Shown one piece after another: positions 8,281 through 20,758 of a stretch of 64,000 nucleotides of DNA. Made by a program: the position numbers and the translations under genes. Source of the DNA: Labia minor (taxonomy: Eukaryota; Arthropoda; Insecta; Dermaptera; Spongiphoridae); the NCBI GenBank assembly GCA_963082975.1, contig OY720349.1:69810501-69874500 (forward strand). Direction: 5' to 3'. A model generated the notes under the pieces. It ran no database searches and had not been told where the DNA came from. It saw only the letters and a program-made list of their open reading frames with translations. Each line of letters begins with the position of its first letter. Within the stretch, counting starts at the first letter, position 1.

Positions 8281-9840
8281 TCTCAATTCTTATCTTACCC
8301 TGAGGACATCTTTTTTTTAACTTGGGCAAATTCTTTCCAAAAGGGTTGCCTCCCATTAATGAACGAAAATAATTTAATTAAGTTCATTTCATTTGGAGAA
8401 TCTTTTTTCTATAAAAACATAACTAAAATTTTTTATTTTATTTTAAAAATCATATAAAAATATGCATGGTAATTATTTCCCATTAAAAAAAAAGATTCTT
8501 TACCATAAATCATATTCCTGCATATAATAATATTATATTAAATTATAATATAATTTTGATCAGTTTTAATAACAGATTTTGCTTTGTAAATCTATCTATT
8601 ATATTACATGTACGTATATCCAAAGGATACTATGTCATGGGCATACATATAAACACTATGCCCAATACAATAATGAAACAAACAATAGCAAGTGCTTTAA
8701 CAGAAAAATTATTATGTTGAAAATATCCCATTCCCCATTTCTCTTCTCTCTCTCTCTCTCTCTCTCTCAATATATATATAGTTCATTTTGTGTATATATA
8801 CTTTGATTATGATATAATAATTTAATTTTTAAATTCATTATTTATACAAATTAAATATATGTTAATAAAAAAATATATTTCATACCTAATCAATTGATCG
8901 TATAAATAAATTTATAAAATAATTAAAATATAAATCAAAAAATTCATAATAATATAATTTACTCTATTATTTATTAATATAATATATTACTGTAATCATT
9001 TTGATACTATTTTACTACTAATTTATTTAAATATATGAATTATGATTTGTATTATCTTATATTTAACTTATAAAAAAAAGTTTTTTATTGATATAGTCGA
9101 ATTGGCCTCATTGGATATCTGTCGAATTATCAATACCTTAAGTGGAAATATATCGACTTTAAAAATTGTTTCTTTAATTTTTTTTTGTTTATTGGATTTT
9201 TTTCTTGACATCCTAGAAAACTCTTTTAATCTATGAATTAAATTTAAAAAAAAAGTTAATTTTTTTCTAACCTCTTTAGAAGGTGATTTTGTACAAATTT
9301 ACTATAAAAACAAAGCTAATAGAAAAAGAGTAAGGGCCATTTCAAATGAAGACGAAGGCCAAAAATTTCAAAAATTCAAAATATTATAATTTAATAATTA
9401 ATGTGAAAGATTATCAAATAAATGTGTAATTAGGATTAAATTGGTTAGATTTACTAGCGTAGCGGTCAGATAAAAAAATATTAAATTATATATTTAATTC
9501 ATTATTTGAAAATACAAGATCAAGTTAAATTTTGATACTATTTATTTTCTTCCCCTCTCTCACAATAATTTTAATATTTTACGTGACAAATATATACGTA
9601 CCTATGTTAAATATACTTCCAATAGTTATTATATATCTACATTTATTTACTTATAATTATATAATTAAAATATCATATTTGTAACAAAAATTACTTATAA
9701 ATAGTGTAATAACTTTTCATGAATTTTCTCATGAATGAATATGAATGTAATTTTATTTTTTCATGTAATTTCATTACTTTTAATGAAATATCAAAGCTAA
9801 TATAAAATAAAATTGATTAAGAAATCAAAGTTAAATAAAT
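8281..9840. other. AT-rich intergenic or intronic DNA
   Basis: No gene is supported. A (CT)n then (TA)n microsatellite lies at about 8742-8780. The remainder is AT-rich with short accidental frames only. Confidence 0.6.
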
Positions 9841-10140
9841 TCAATGAGGTCTTTGATTATTATTCAGGACCTCAGTGTGGAGTTTTTCGTTCACTTAGAA
9901 GTTGTTCACTCGCCATCTACACTTAGGAAAAAAAAAAAAAAGATTAATTCTCTCTCCTTTTGAAAATAGATGTGGACAAATGTAATAGCCTGTGTTTCTG
10001 TTGACTCAACATCAAAGGGATGCTTTATTACAATTATCGTAAGGGTTTGAGGGTTTCTACGTTATTAAAGGTGTCAAAGTAAAGCCTAGAAATCGATCAT
10101 TCAGTTCAGTCTGGTTCCTATCTTCCCCACTGCTTTCATT
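9841..10140. promoter_or_regulatory. GC-normal non-repetitive island
   Basis: Two blocks, around 9860-9920 and 9990-10140, have mixed composition and no match to the repeats in this window. No coding frame. It resembles the other island blocks that may be conserved non-coding elements. Confidence 0.2.
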
Positions 10141-11760
10141 TTCCATTACTTTATATTATAAAATCTCCTTTTTTTGAGATTTTGTCCATTTATTTTGAGA
10201 TTTTTTTATATTGTAGGATTATTAACTTTTTTATTAAAAATGAAAATACATTTGCATTTTTTTATAATTTAATTAAAGATTATCAAAAAATACTGAGATT
10301 ATTTCTTTTAATATGCAACACCGTTTACGACTTGAATTATTTTTCTTTTTTGGTACAAATTTTGTTTAAATAATACAACACATTTCAAATCATACCATTA
10401 TGATAATAATTTAATGTGAATTAAAACTCCTTATGATTTATTATTTAATTTAATTTATTTGTTTTCAATTTCGTATTTGTTCCTTGAAGCTAAAATCAGA
10501 TCTTGAATTTAGAATAAAAATTCTTTAATTTCAAAAACTTTCCTTTGTATTTGAAGTTTTTAAATTCTTTTTTAAAATATATATGTATATATTTATATAT
10601 ATGCTTTCAGTTTATTTTAAAAGAAAAAGAAAAATCACACGTGAATATAGGTATACTTAAATAACATTGTGACAATGTAACATTCTCTATGATTTTTTTA
10701 ATATAAAAGTATATATATATAGAACACACATAAAGAATGAATTTAATATTTTGCCCATAAATGCAACGCGCGTGCATCTGTCTACTTTATTGTTTTCAAA
10801 CGACAATCTACCAAGTCAGATCCCCTCCAACTCATAATTTTAACATTTTCATTTAACTATAAAATGCAATGTGTTTCTATTAAGAGAAGTCATTAAAATT
10901 CAATGTTTGAAAATTATGTGGAATTGTCAGGTCGAGAACTGGTAATAAACTAATAATTCTAGAAGTTAATCAAGTAATTGAAGGGTCGCCCCCTTCCCCC
11001 TCTCCATTTCAAATATTTCAATGTCTTTATTCGTAAATTTAGGGAAAGAAATGAATTATTTTCACCCTTCCTTAAGTGAAGATTTATTTGTGCATACTTT
11101 TTTAAAATTATTTTCAAATAATTTCAAAGTCAATTGATTAAATTCAATAGCCATGGATATGTATATATGTATATGTACTTGTTGATATCTTAATATTGAT
11201 TAATTGTCAAATATAATTATAATTGTTTTGCTTCAAATAGTTTAATTAACAAAGGAGTAAATTATCATCTAATATTATGATCAAATAATTTTAAGTAAAA
11301 AAAAAAAAAAAAAAAACTATTTGACAGCATCAATAACAGAATATTTAGACTTCAAAGAGAACATTCTACTGGATATATTTTACTCTGTGTAGATAAACAT
11401 TAGTTCAATATTGATACAATGAATTTCGTTAATCCAAGGAGAGTTTGATAATTCAATGAGGAAAGAGGTAAATGTGATCTTTTACGAAAGGTGTTAAATT
11501 TGAATAAATTTAAAGGCGATAAATAACAATGAGATCATTTTCATTGTTTGTATAATACAATTCAAAGTAAATCAAAATGTCCAATGGGCAGAATTAATCG
11601 AAATGTTGTTTAAGAGTTGTCTCCTTGAATTGACATCCAAAGTTTCCGGCTGTTTAGTGAAAAGTACAGAAATCGCTTTTTATCCTTTTTTTTCTTCTAT
11701 TTTGAAAGGGCATAATGTCCGTTTTTCGTGTACCCTATCCCTCAATTTCAAACCCCTCTC
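10141..11760. other. AT-rich DNA, no gene seen
   Basis: AT-rich with TA and A runs. A 63-residue frame at 10182-10373 is Phe/Leu/Ile-rich, as expected of AT-rich noise. A small mixed-composition patch at about 10750-10820 contains CAACGCGCGTGC. Confidence 0.55.
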
Positions 11761-12250
11761 TTAGTCGATAAGAATCGGGCGACTTTTGTTCGTGGGAAAA
11801 AGCTAACAAGTGGACAGAATCGGAAACGATAAGATTGACGGGGACACAATGCTAGGCGTTTATTGGCCAGTCAAGAAAACAGGGTGCGAAAAAAACTATT
11901 ATTGGAGTTGAAAATGGAAGGGCAATTGTGTTCAGACAGGGAACAGCCAATCATCAACCGATTGATTCATTTATGAACTTAACACTAAAATAGAAACATA
12001 ATTTTAACTATTTGTAATTGACCTCTATAAACTTAATTAGTCATAAAATTGAAGTGGTTGAAATGGGTGAAACAAGAGGCAGGAATGGATGAAGAAACGA
12101 TAGTGAGAAGTTTGTTTACGGGGTAATCTATTGGGAAACGACTGTTGGGTAAACACAAAGGTAATATGAGAGAATTGGGTAAGGATAGAAAATGGATGAT
12201 GGAGTTACAATCAAATCGAGACGGTTATAGGAATGTAGTTGTTTTAGTCA
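11761..12250. promoter_or_regulatory. GC-normal island with Su(H)-type site
   Basis: A non-repetitive island in AT-rich surroundings. CGTGGGAAA at 11791-11799 fits the Su(H)/RBPJ consensus YGTGRGAAM exactly, and CGATAAG occurs on both sides of it. There is no coding frame. Regulatory function is inferred. Confidence 0.35.
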
Positions 12251-12897
12251 CCAACTTCAAACTACGATAGTTCAATATTAAAATAACATTACTTTTTATA
12301 GAGATCATTACCATACTCTGTGTATTTCCCAGCATTATTCATTTATAATTAGAATTAAAATTCTCTTTTACAATATAGTTTGTTTTTTTTTCAATTTAAT
12401 TTATTAGATATCATAATTACTCTAAAGACATCCTTCGAATTTATTTCAATATTAATTAATTAATAAATAAATTTATTGAATTATTGAACTTATAACAGGT
12501 AGAATTAATTAATCAATTTCAAGTGTATCTAATCGGTACCATACCCATCTAATATATAATCTTAATATTTTTAGTAATACTTAGTTGGAAATATTGTAAA
12601 TATTTTTAAAATGGCCATTTCTTTATATTATTTATTTATTTATATTTATATTTATAAAAAATCATATATACATATATATATATATTGAAGAAAATAATTC
12701 AAGTACACATTAATAAATAAAAATTGATATTTCCAAAAAAAAAAGTTTATTAAAAAAAAGTCAATAACCAAAAATTAAAGAGTTTGAATAATAAACAAAA
12801 AGAATTAATCATTAAAAAAGAAGAGGGAAAAAGAATAAACAAACGATGAAAAAAATAAATAAATATATATAACGATTATATCTATATTTATATCGTA

Positions 12898-12965
<68 letters not shown>

Positions 12966-14450
12966 TCGTATATATGTTTTGTATATATTTTAAAGGAGAT
13001 ACTCTCAAAGAGAAGAGAGAATAATATTTTTTGTTCAGATACCATTTCACCAAATATAATTAGCTTATTTTATTAGATTAATAATGAAATATAAACAAAC
13101 ATAGGAAACAGATGAAAATATATTCAATTTTTGTGATATATATGTATATATTTTTACATTCGTTAGCTGTGTAATAATTCTTGATTAACAAGACGAAAAC
13201 AGACGCGGGCTGCCAGTGGAGTTTAATCAACTAAAAATCCTTGATGATAGAATGAAAATGGAATGTCACCCCTTCAGTTTTATTATTTTTGTCTTTTGGA
13301 TTATTTCACTTCATATTTAATGATTTCAAATAAATGATTGACACGATTGATTGAATGAATCGAACGAATGAATGAATGAATGAAATCTCGGCCAAAAAAC
13401 AACTAACGGGACATTATTTACGGAGATTTTATTTATGCCCTCTAATTTGATATCATTTCATTGCATTTAAAAACATTCTATATATATATATAATAATAAT
13501 AATAATAATTTGCCTTTGTTAAAATAATAAAATTAAAGATTAATGATTTAATGGAATGAAATTAATTGTATTCCATTAAATTATTATTAAAAATTGTAAC
13601 ACACAATAATTATCTATAATTTAGCTATTTATATATTTACATAAATTAAACAGGTAATAATTTTCAAAATAGAAGGTAAATTAAATTTAGAAGAACACAC
13701 TAGTATACATATTGGTAATTATATATTTATTTTATGACTATTTCTTTAAATTAAATTATTTTAGTTTATTTTTATTTTTTTTTTTATCAAATATGGTAAT
13801 CGATATCGGTATACCTCAATTTAAATAATAAACTACTATAAGTATAGATTTTTTAAAATATGTGCATTTCACTGATGAATACTTCAATATGAATACTTCA
13901 ATATTTAATACTTAAATCTTTCTTTGAAACTCTCAATAGCTTCTTCGCGCCCATCTTCATGGCAATAATTAATCCCCTCTAGAAAAAATAAATAATATGG
14001 TTGGTATACAATATTAATGAGTAATACTATTGGTAATAATATAGAATAGAATATAAAAGTAGACTGTAGAATCCTTTTTATTATTGTTTTTGATAGAATT
14101 AATTATTTTCTCAATTTCAATTCAAATGAATTAATTATTAAAATTTGAAAATAGAAATAAACAAATAAACAAAATGAATCGAGGATAAATTTAAATCTTT
14201 CATTCATGGATATTTAAATAAATTGATTTGATTATTTTAATAGGGATTTACTTCTATTAAAAAGCTAATAAATAATTCTTCTATTTTAAGTAATAAAATT
14301 TGATTATATTTTTATTTAGTATTTTATAATGCAATTTCATATTTATTTATAACCTATAAATAAATAAATTCGCTATAAACTTTTTTTTTATTTATCTTTA
14401 TTTGCGATGTGGGTGTAGGTATATAATTTTGATTAAAAAAATATGAAACA
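12251..14450. other. AT-rich DNA with TCTA/TA microsatellite
   Basis: A compound (TCTA)n(TA)n array lies at about 12898-12962, a (TA)n(TAA)n at about 13482-13509 and GAAT repeats near 13368-13384. A small mixed patch at 13190-13260 is unassigned. No gene is supported. Confidence 0.6.
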
Positions 14451-14798
14451 GTTTTTTTTCTCTTCAATAGGAGGAAATCGATATGTTTTTCATGAAGATT
14501 TGCTCCCGTTGTCAAACAAATCCAAATAGCTTTTCCAAGAGAAGAGGAGGGGAGTAGAGAAAAAATCTCTTCAACGAAAGGGGGAAGAAGGGCTGGCAAC
14601 TGATTCCGGGTACGCATTCCATAAACACATCCGGCACGTAATTAAATGACATCTCTACCCTAATTTACACACCTGACTCGGACCTCCAGGGTTAAGGGGT
14701 AATGTTAACCGGCAACCAGCAGGAATTAAAATGTTCCCTGTTAATAGAAATAATGCCGGAAAGTTATTAATCAATCATCAGTTTTTTTATATAGTGAC
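14451..14798. promoter_or_regulatory. GC-normal island with Hox/Exd-like sites
   Basis: The block contains GTAATTAAATGACATC and, at 14770-14777, ATCAATCA, the reverse complement of the Exd/PBX-Hox bipartite core TGATTGAT. No repeat match in the window. A minus-strand frame at 14354-14617 has no recognisable domain and is not called. Confidence 0.3.
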
Positions 14799-14814
14799 TT
14801 TTCAAATTGAGTAA

Positions 14815-15070
14815 TAGGCGCTATTGGGTGTGTGGGTAGCGAACCTGCCTCACATTCACATGGTCCTGGGTTCAAGGGAATTTCTCTAGCTGGGGTCTAT
14901 ATGACGGAGTCAACCCAGCCTCCGGGAACAACATTGGGGAAAAGCTACTTGATAGTAGCGCCTCCGATCAAGAAAATCAAGGTAAAGGTTGAGAGGACCC
15001 GTTCTACTGATCATAGGACACCTCATTTATAGAACCGGCTTGATTGGCGTTGTTGTCAGAGGTTTTTTTT
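14815..15070 (+). mobile_element. tRNA-derived SINE with target-site duplications
   Basis: The 256-bp insert is bounded by a perfect 16-bp direct repeat (TTTTCAAATTGAGTAA at 14799-14814 and 15071-15086). Near its 5' end is a tRNA-like head with a pol III B box of the form GGTTCAAGGG (about 14869), and an A-box-like GGGTAGCGAACCTG lies upstream. The element ends in a T run. The body includes GATCAAGAAAATCAAGGTAA and GATCATAGGACACCT, both shared with the minus-strand copy at 36220-36415. Long, perfect duplications imply recent insertion by LINE machinery. Confidence 0.85.
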
Positions 15071-15094
15071 TTTTCAAATTGAGTAAACATTGCC

Positions 15095-15987
15095 TCTTCT
15101 ACGTATGACTCAATAGATCCGGATAAACTTTTTCAAATTTTGATCTTAAAATTTATCTTGAAGGTAGTAAAGAAAGAGTAAGATGCGGAAATCAATTGTA
15201 AAATATTAGGTGACCCAGACGACTTAAATATAATAGGAGATTCGGCAATTGCAATTACAGATAGCGAGGAAAAATTAATCGAGGTAGGAAAAGAGATGAG
15301 GTTTGAAATTAATAATGATAAATAAATATATTTAGAAACAAACAGGAGCAGTATTAACAAACAAAATGTAGAATTTGAATATGTAGAAAAATTGAATGTA
15401 ATCACGAAGGATAATAATATTTGAGAAGAATTGAAATCGAAGTTGCAATCGGGAAACGCCTGTTATCATGCAGTAAAGAGGCTTATCTCATCAAAATTAT
15501 TATAAAAGGGAATGAAAATTAAAATATATAAAACAATTATTTTGTCTGTTGTATTATATGAGTGTGAGACATGGTCTATGATCTTAGGAGATGAGAGTGG
15601 ATTCAGAGTATTTGAGAATAGGATTCTCCCCAGCATTTATGGGCCAAAGAAAGATGAGTACATCAGGGAATGACGTACGAGAGATATGGAACAGAAGCTC
15701 AGGATAAGGACACTTGGAGAAATGTGGTTGTAGCTGCCAAGAACTTTCGAGTAGATAGATATTACATATACAATAATAATATATATAATTAATTTACTGA
15801 TTAAATTAAAATATATTTTAAATAATCACACAATAAGAAATGAATGTTTTATGTTATACATTGATTGAAACAAAATGGATGAAAACCTTTTACTACTTTC
15901 AACCAAATACCATGTACCACTCGGGGGTACAGGGGGCGGAGCCCCCGTCTAGATGTGAAGAGCGACGAAGGAGCTCTGAGCAGCTAG
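15095..15987 (+). mobile_element. Family E element fragment carrying LINE reverse-transcriptase remnant
   Basis: Starts within LINE RT sequence (frames read SIDPDKLFQIL and DDLNIIGDS) and runs through the RT C-terminal extension (VVLYECETWSM, FRVFENRILPSIY). It continues without a break into the family E 3' tail, which holds two hairpins (GGGGGC-GGA-GCCCCC and an imperfect second one) and ends CTAG at 15984-15987 before a host T. It parallels 40295-41368 and lacks everything 5' of that point. Stops and deletions make the RT non-functional. Confidence 0.75.
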
Positions 15988-18150
15988 TATATATATATAT
16001 ATAATATATCACTTAGATTAACCATCCATATTTTAAATTCCTCATTAACCCACGTGTAAAGATCCCGGAATCAACTTAAATAGTTGTTACTATTTAATTA
16101 GAATATAAAAATATATATTTATATATAACTTTTATTAAAACTCATACAAATTATAAAATAAAATATAATAAAAATTATATACTGATACATATAATATTTT
16201 AAGTTGATATATTATTGTATCTATATTATTTTGGATAAAAATCATTGATTTAGAGAATAAAAACTTAATTTAAAATAATTGATAAAAAAAATATAATTAA
16301 AAAATATAAATAATAATATTACATAAACAAAATAAATAAATATAGTAAGTAAAGAATTATATTTAGTGTTAAGATATTTGAAATTTTTAATAAAATCATT
16401 TTTTGTCAGAATATAAATATAAATATATCTCTTTTAAAGATAAAACAGAATTGTTAAATAAAGTTTTAGTTATATTCTGAATTTATATTTTCACAAATTT
16501 ACTAAATTAAATATTTAATCACAATATTTACAATGTAAGGACAATAATTTTTGAATTATTGAAAGAAAATTTAGATTTTTTAAAAAAAATCTATTTTTAA
16601 TGTTTAAATTAGGAAATTGAGATGAATTTTTACTTTTGTGGTTCTATATTTAAGACATTATATAACAATTAAATTAATACATTTCACTAAACATTTCATT
16701 GAAATAGATGATTTTAGAAAATAAACGTACTCTTCTAATTCTACATATAAGAATTGTGTGTTCAATGATTTACTAAAATAATATTAATAATTTTATTTAT
16801 ACTTGAAATGGTATTCAATTTTTGCTATCAAGGGATTCAAATAAATTATTATATGGAATTTTATAAAAACTAAAATACCTATTTCTAAACAGATCTATGT
16901 ATATGTAGAATAGCGTTTGACAAGTTTATACAAATGAATTATGAACAAAGTAAATGTGTGTATTAATAATTTATGAGTACATAAATGATCACGATCGGCG
17001 GCCTGGTCATTCTTGTTAAAGGTAATTGTAACTTGTTTTGCATGAATTATTGAATATTTTTTATTTATTTAAAATTAATTCAAAATTATTATATAAGACT
17101 AAATTAATATTATTAACGCGTTTAAAAGAGTAAAATATATAATTTGAAAAATAGATACATTTCTCATATATGTTAATAAAAAAAAAATTTAATATTTTTT
17201 TTATTCACGAAAAAATGTTCCATTAAAAATTATCTTCCAATGTAAATTTTTTTATATGCATTTGGTATTTAATCCATTCAATGAAGATCCACGGATTGAT
17301 ATAAAATAATTTCATCTACCTTTCGCAAGTTGGAACAAATATTTCATTAAAGTTATTTCGTTGAAACAATTTTGGAATTTAGCAACAGCACACTCCGGGA
17401 TACTTCTCTTTAACAGATAACAAGTTGTTTAATATGAAAATGGATAAATTATTTGTTTCAAAAAAGCTTATCTGAGTATTATTTGGACAATTACTAGAAA
17501 TTTATTTCACTTTCACTCAACGCTTATCCTATGATATCCATCGAAATGTGTGAGTTGAGTGAAATGAATGCAACGAGCCTGGGTCAATTGTTTTTTGTTT
17601 TGTTTTTTTTTTTTTTTTTTATAATCACTGTTTAGGCGACATTGCATTATTTTTTCTCTTTTCTTTTTATTATATTGAAAGAGACGAGAAAAAAACAACA
17701 ACTTTATATATATAAGTAATTAATCAAAGTTATTTCTAATGATTTTTATAATATATACCACTTAAAAATGTATTTTATTACAAATTTAAAATTTAAAAAA
17801 AAATATTTATTCTACACTTATTATGTAAAATTTTTTAATATTGTATTATTTTATCTTAAACTTACATTTAAGGACAAACATACAAAAGATAAAATTATTC
17901 ATTTATAGGTAAAAGGTAATTCAATTTTAGAATCTCTAAAAATAGGCAAATACTTCTCTTTTGTATATCTTACAAACACTGATTTATCCTCTGAAGAATT
18001 AGTATTATGATGAACATCTGCTTTTTTTCATTGTGTTTTTAATATCTGTTTTGAACGATAAAGAATGATGGAATAATTTGAAATGTATGTGTTTGGATTT
18101 GGTATTTGTTATACCCATAATTCGATATACATAATAAATATAAAGAAATG
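15988..18150. other. Very AT-rich DNA, no gene seen
   Basis: Almost pure A/T runs with scattered accidental frames. A small mixed-composition patch at about 17515-17600 is unassigned. Confidence 0.6.
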
Positions 18151-18158
18151 AGATGATT

Positions 18159-18162
<4 letters not shown>

Positions 18163-18203
<41 letters not shown>

Positions 18204-18234
18204 CAAGAAAGTGGATAATGATGAGAATGAAATT

Positions 18235-18273
<39 letters not shown>

Positions 18274-18280
18274 AGAGACA
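18163..18280. repeat. (GA)n microsatellites bordering the CpG island
   Basis: Two GA arrays (about 18163-18200 and 18236-18280) sit just left of the island. A (CT)n(TA)n array lies on its right (19410-19480), so the GC-rich block is framed by purine/pyrimidine tracts. Confidence 0.85.
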
Positions 18281-18293
18281 AGTACACAAGTTT

Positions 18294-19300
18294 GTGAGAG
18301 TTAAACTCTCCCGCGGAGAGGGAGGGGACGACGACGACGACGACGACTATCAGCTGTTTTTGACAGTTGTGTGTGCTACCTTTGCCGGGGTGGTTGCAGC
18401 CGAGGGACTCGCGTTGGCAGCGAGACTTCCTGCCAGCGGAGGCGCAAAGCTAGGCACTGAGAATGGCACGAAGAGCATGGGCGTGGCGGCGCCTAACGTT
18501 GCCGTGGCGGTTGTTGCCTGATGGTTGGCCTCGTCGTGTTCGGCTGCGTTGGCCGCGACGCCGCCGCCGCTACGCGAACACCGGCACTGCTGCTGTTCGG
18601 GCGCCGGGGGCTGCGGGTACGGAGCCGCGCGGACCGTCGACGCCACTCTTAGGCCGGCGGCGGCGCGCGAGTTGCAGCTAGCGCAGTGCTGTTGGTCCCC
18701 GCGACGGGGTCTCCACACGGCGCACGGGTACACGCCCACCAGGCTGTACCCCACCAACACGGGCCCCGGGGCTAAGGCCACTGTGGGCTTAATTGCGGCC
18801 GAGGGGTCGAACAAGTCACCGACGAACGCCGTCACGCGGATGCAAGCAAAGCCGAGAGCCGGGTCAGCACATGGGCCGGCAATCAGCAACGGGGACAAAA
18901 CGGACCAAGAGGACGTGGACGACGACGGTGACGACGACGACGACGACGGCGACTGGGAAGACGCGTGCGGCACACGTGGCTGCCAGGACGGCGCTCGTTG
19001 GGACTGTGGGCGCGCGTGCGGTCGAGTGTCAGGCGCTGAATAAGCCGGGTTCGACGACGACGACGCCGACGAAGGCCCTTTTCGGGGAGGGGGCTGCGCT
19101 CCCGGCAACGCGCAATCAATGAAATACACAGCACAGTACAGTACAACGGGGGAGGGTTGGTTTAGTCTCGGCCTGCCAGCCGGGGGCGCAACAGCCACAC
19201 TCCTCCTCCATCTTCCACCTTCCTTCCACCTTTCCCCTGCAACTATCCTCCCGAGTAGTCTGTCCACATGTCGTTGTCGTCGTCGTCCTCGTCGTCGTCG
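18294..19300. promoter_or_regulatory. CpG island, probable promoter/first-exon region
   Basis: About 1 kb of strongly GC- and CpG-rich sequence with abrupt edges in otherwise AT-rich DNA. It carries interspersed GAC/CGA triplet runs (about 18327-18346, 18916-18950, 19050-19070 and 19272-19302). Depleted A/T makes stop codons rare, so long frames open on both strands and frame length alone does not show coding. The block may be a CpG-island promoter with a GC-rich 5' exon of a cellular gene, or foreign DNA. I favour the first because no transposon hallmark is visible. Confidence 0.5.
18350..19267 (-). CDS. Candidate GC-rich exon, product unrecognised
   Basis: A 305-residue minus-strand frame spans almost the whole CpG island. 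It has a Ser run (SSQSPSSSSSSPSSSTSS) at about residues 103-121, a Cys-containing middle, a Gln/Cys patch (PAPEQQQCRCS) and an Ala/Pro-rich C-terminus. Ser-, Ala- and Pro-rich N-terminal exons are common in developmental regulators, but no DNA-binding domain or other family signature is visible. Near the end AAG followed by GTAGCA could serve as a weak splice donor, allowing this to be a first exon. The plus-strand frame 18525-19043 (172 residues, Asp run) competes. Coding status is unproven. Confidence 0.25.
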   Translation of the reverse strand: MDRLLGRIVAGERWKEGGRWRRSVAVAPPAGRPRLNQPSPVVLYCAVYFIDCALPGAQPPPRKGPSSASSSSNPAYSAPDTRPHARPQSQRAPSWQPRVPHASSQSPSSSSSSPSSSTSSWSVLSPLLIAGPCADPALGFACIRVTAFVGDLFDPSAAIKPTVALAPGPVLVGYSLVGVYPCAVWRPRRGDQQHCASCNSRAAAGLRVASTVRAAPYPQPPAPEQQQCRCSRSGGGVAANAAEHDEANHQATTATATLGAATPMLFVPFSVPSFAPPLAGSLAANASPSAATTPAKVAHTTVKNS

Positions 19301-19409
19301 TAAAGCATCCTACCATCCTCTTCACTTTCATTGCAATATTCATCTTTTCAATCAAATGTCCATTCATCCATCCCAATCATTCACCAAATTCAATTCAATT
19401 CAATTACAG

Positions 19410-19431
19410 CCACTCTCTTTCTCTTTCTCTT

Positions 19432-19480
<49 letters not shown>
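19410..19480. repeat. (CT)n(TA)n compound microsatellite
   Basis: CTTTCT/CT repeats pass directly into TA repeats at the right border of the CpG island. Confidence 0.85.
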
Positions 19481-19487
<7 letters not shown>

Positions 19488-20240
19488 CCACCTGGTCATC
19501 TGCTCTATCCCGACCACTACAGGTTGTCTGTCATCTGATAATGATAATTAATTATTGTATTTCTTTTAGGTAATTCAATAATAATTATAAGACGACAGTG
19601 GTCGTATCTATTTTATTCACATTCCATCAAGTAATTCAATTTATTTACAAAGACAATGAATGAAATTTATTTATTTATTTAATTACACCTTTAATAAATG
19701 ATTAAACATAAATTTTAAAAAAAAATTCTTCATCTAGAAAATGAAAATGGCTCATCTAATTACGAGTCATCTACGTCAGAATGGTTTTAGATCATTTAAA
19801 TAAAAATAAAATTTAAATTGGAATAAATTTGGTTAAACTATCTGATTTAATTTAATATTCAATATAAATCACAAAGAGAGAGGTAGGAAATTTATAGACT
19901 ATTTATTGATCTTAATGTTAATATATCATCAAATTTCGGGCCTTTTTTGTGGAAAATTATGTGAGCCAAAATTTTCTCATGAAGAAAAAATTCATTAAAT
20001 TTTATTTTATTTCAACTGCAGGTCGTTTGGATATGCATATATGTATAAAAAAAAAAAATTAAATGTTGATGCAATCATTCTCTTCGAAATGCTGATGATT
20101 AATCAATTAAAAAAAGAAATTATCATTATAGATATAAACAAAAAATCTATCTATCTATTTCTTCCTTAAATTGCTATCTTTTGGAAATCTGAAAGATGTG
20201 ATATATTAAAAATTTATATTCTATTCCTCAATTTTTACTA
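19481..20240. other. AT-rich spacer, no gene seen
   Basis: No coding, RNA or repeat signature beyond simple AT runs. Confidence 0.5.
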
Positions 20241-20758
20241 TCTCGCCAGAGATTTTGATGTTTTTTTACGTTTTGAAGGTTCCTGAATCATTTTCACTAA
20301 GGTTGAGAAAAATGTGTGTGTGTGTATGTATGTAACCAAGATTACGCAAAAACGGTTTGAGCTAGAATGATGAAATTTGGTAAATGGGCATTATTCAAAA
20401 TTCATAGTTTTCTATCAACTTTTGAGAAATGTAGCTCAACTGGAAGAGGGTCATTACCTACAACGTTTTTATTTTTTTATTACTTACCAAATTCCTCTTG
20501 TAAGTCTTCAGAAACATTACTACCTAGAAAATTTTCAAAAATATTATATATACCGTTTTGAAATTTAATCAAAAAAATTCAAAATACATACATATGGCAA
20601 AAAAAAATTTTCCCAGATTCTTCTTCACCTAGCTGTCTTTTACTTTTATTTCCACTTCGGTTCGTGCATCCATATGCAGAACATTAAAAACAAAAATCAA
20701 ATAACAACTATCTATAACCTAAACCCAGGTGTAAACCAAACCTGGTCTTAGAATCTAA
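20241..20758 (+). mobile_element. Family A Helentron-like element, 3'-end variant
   Basis: Begins TCTCGCCAGAG after A, like other family A copies, but lacks the next roughly 30 bases of the 5' end. It carries the shared cassette: GTGT/GTAT microsatellite, ACGGTTTGAGCTAG, GATGAAATTTGG and CTCAACTGGAAGAGG. After about 20480 it diverges from family A and ends with CCAGGT/ACCTGG arms (about 20724-20746), then CTAA (20755-20758) before T. It is either a family A element with an exchanged 3' end or a truncated copy followed by an unrelated CTAA. The first reading is preferred because spacer and hairpin fit Helitron geometry. Confidence 0.55.

Noticed and set aside
14823..14880. Possible functional tRNA gene
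   Set aside because: A and B box-like motifs are present, but no cloverleaf can be formed and the unit is repeated with a SINE body, so it is a SINE head.
14832..15032. 66-residue plus-strand frame
   Set aside because: Lies entirely within the SINE.
18005..18289. Two minus-strand Leu/Ser repeat proteins next to the CpG island
   Set aside because: Translation of (GA)n/(CT)n microsatellites.
18525..19146. Several overlapping plus and minus frames in the CpG island (172, 109, 87 and 72 residues)
   Set aside because: GC-rich DNA lacks stops in most frames and these give homopolymer Asp, Arg or Thr runs. Only the longest minus frame is listed, at low confidence.
20367..20568. Pair of overlapping plus-strand frames of about 63 residues
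   Set aside because: They lie inside a family A non-coding element. Similar frames recur in other copies for that reason only.
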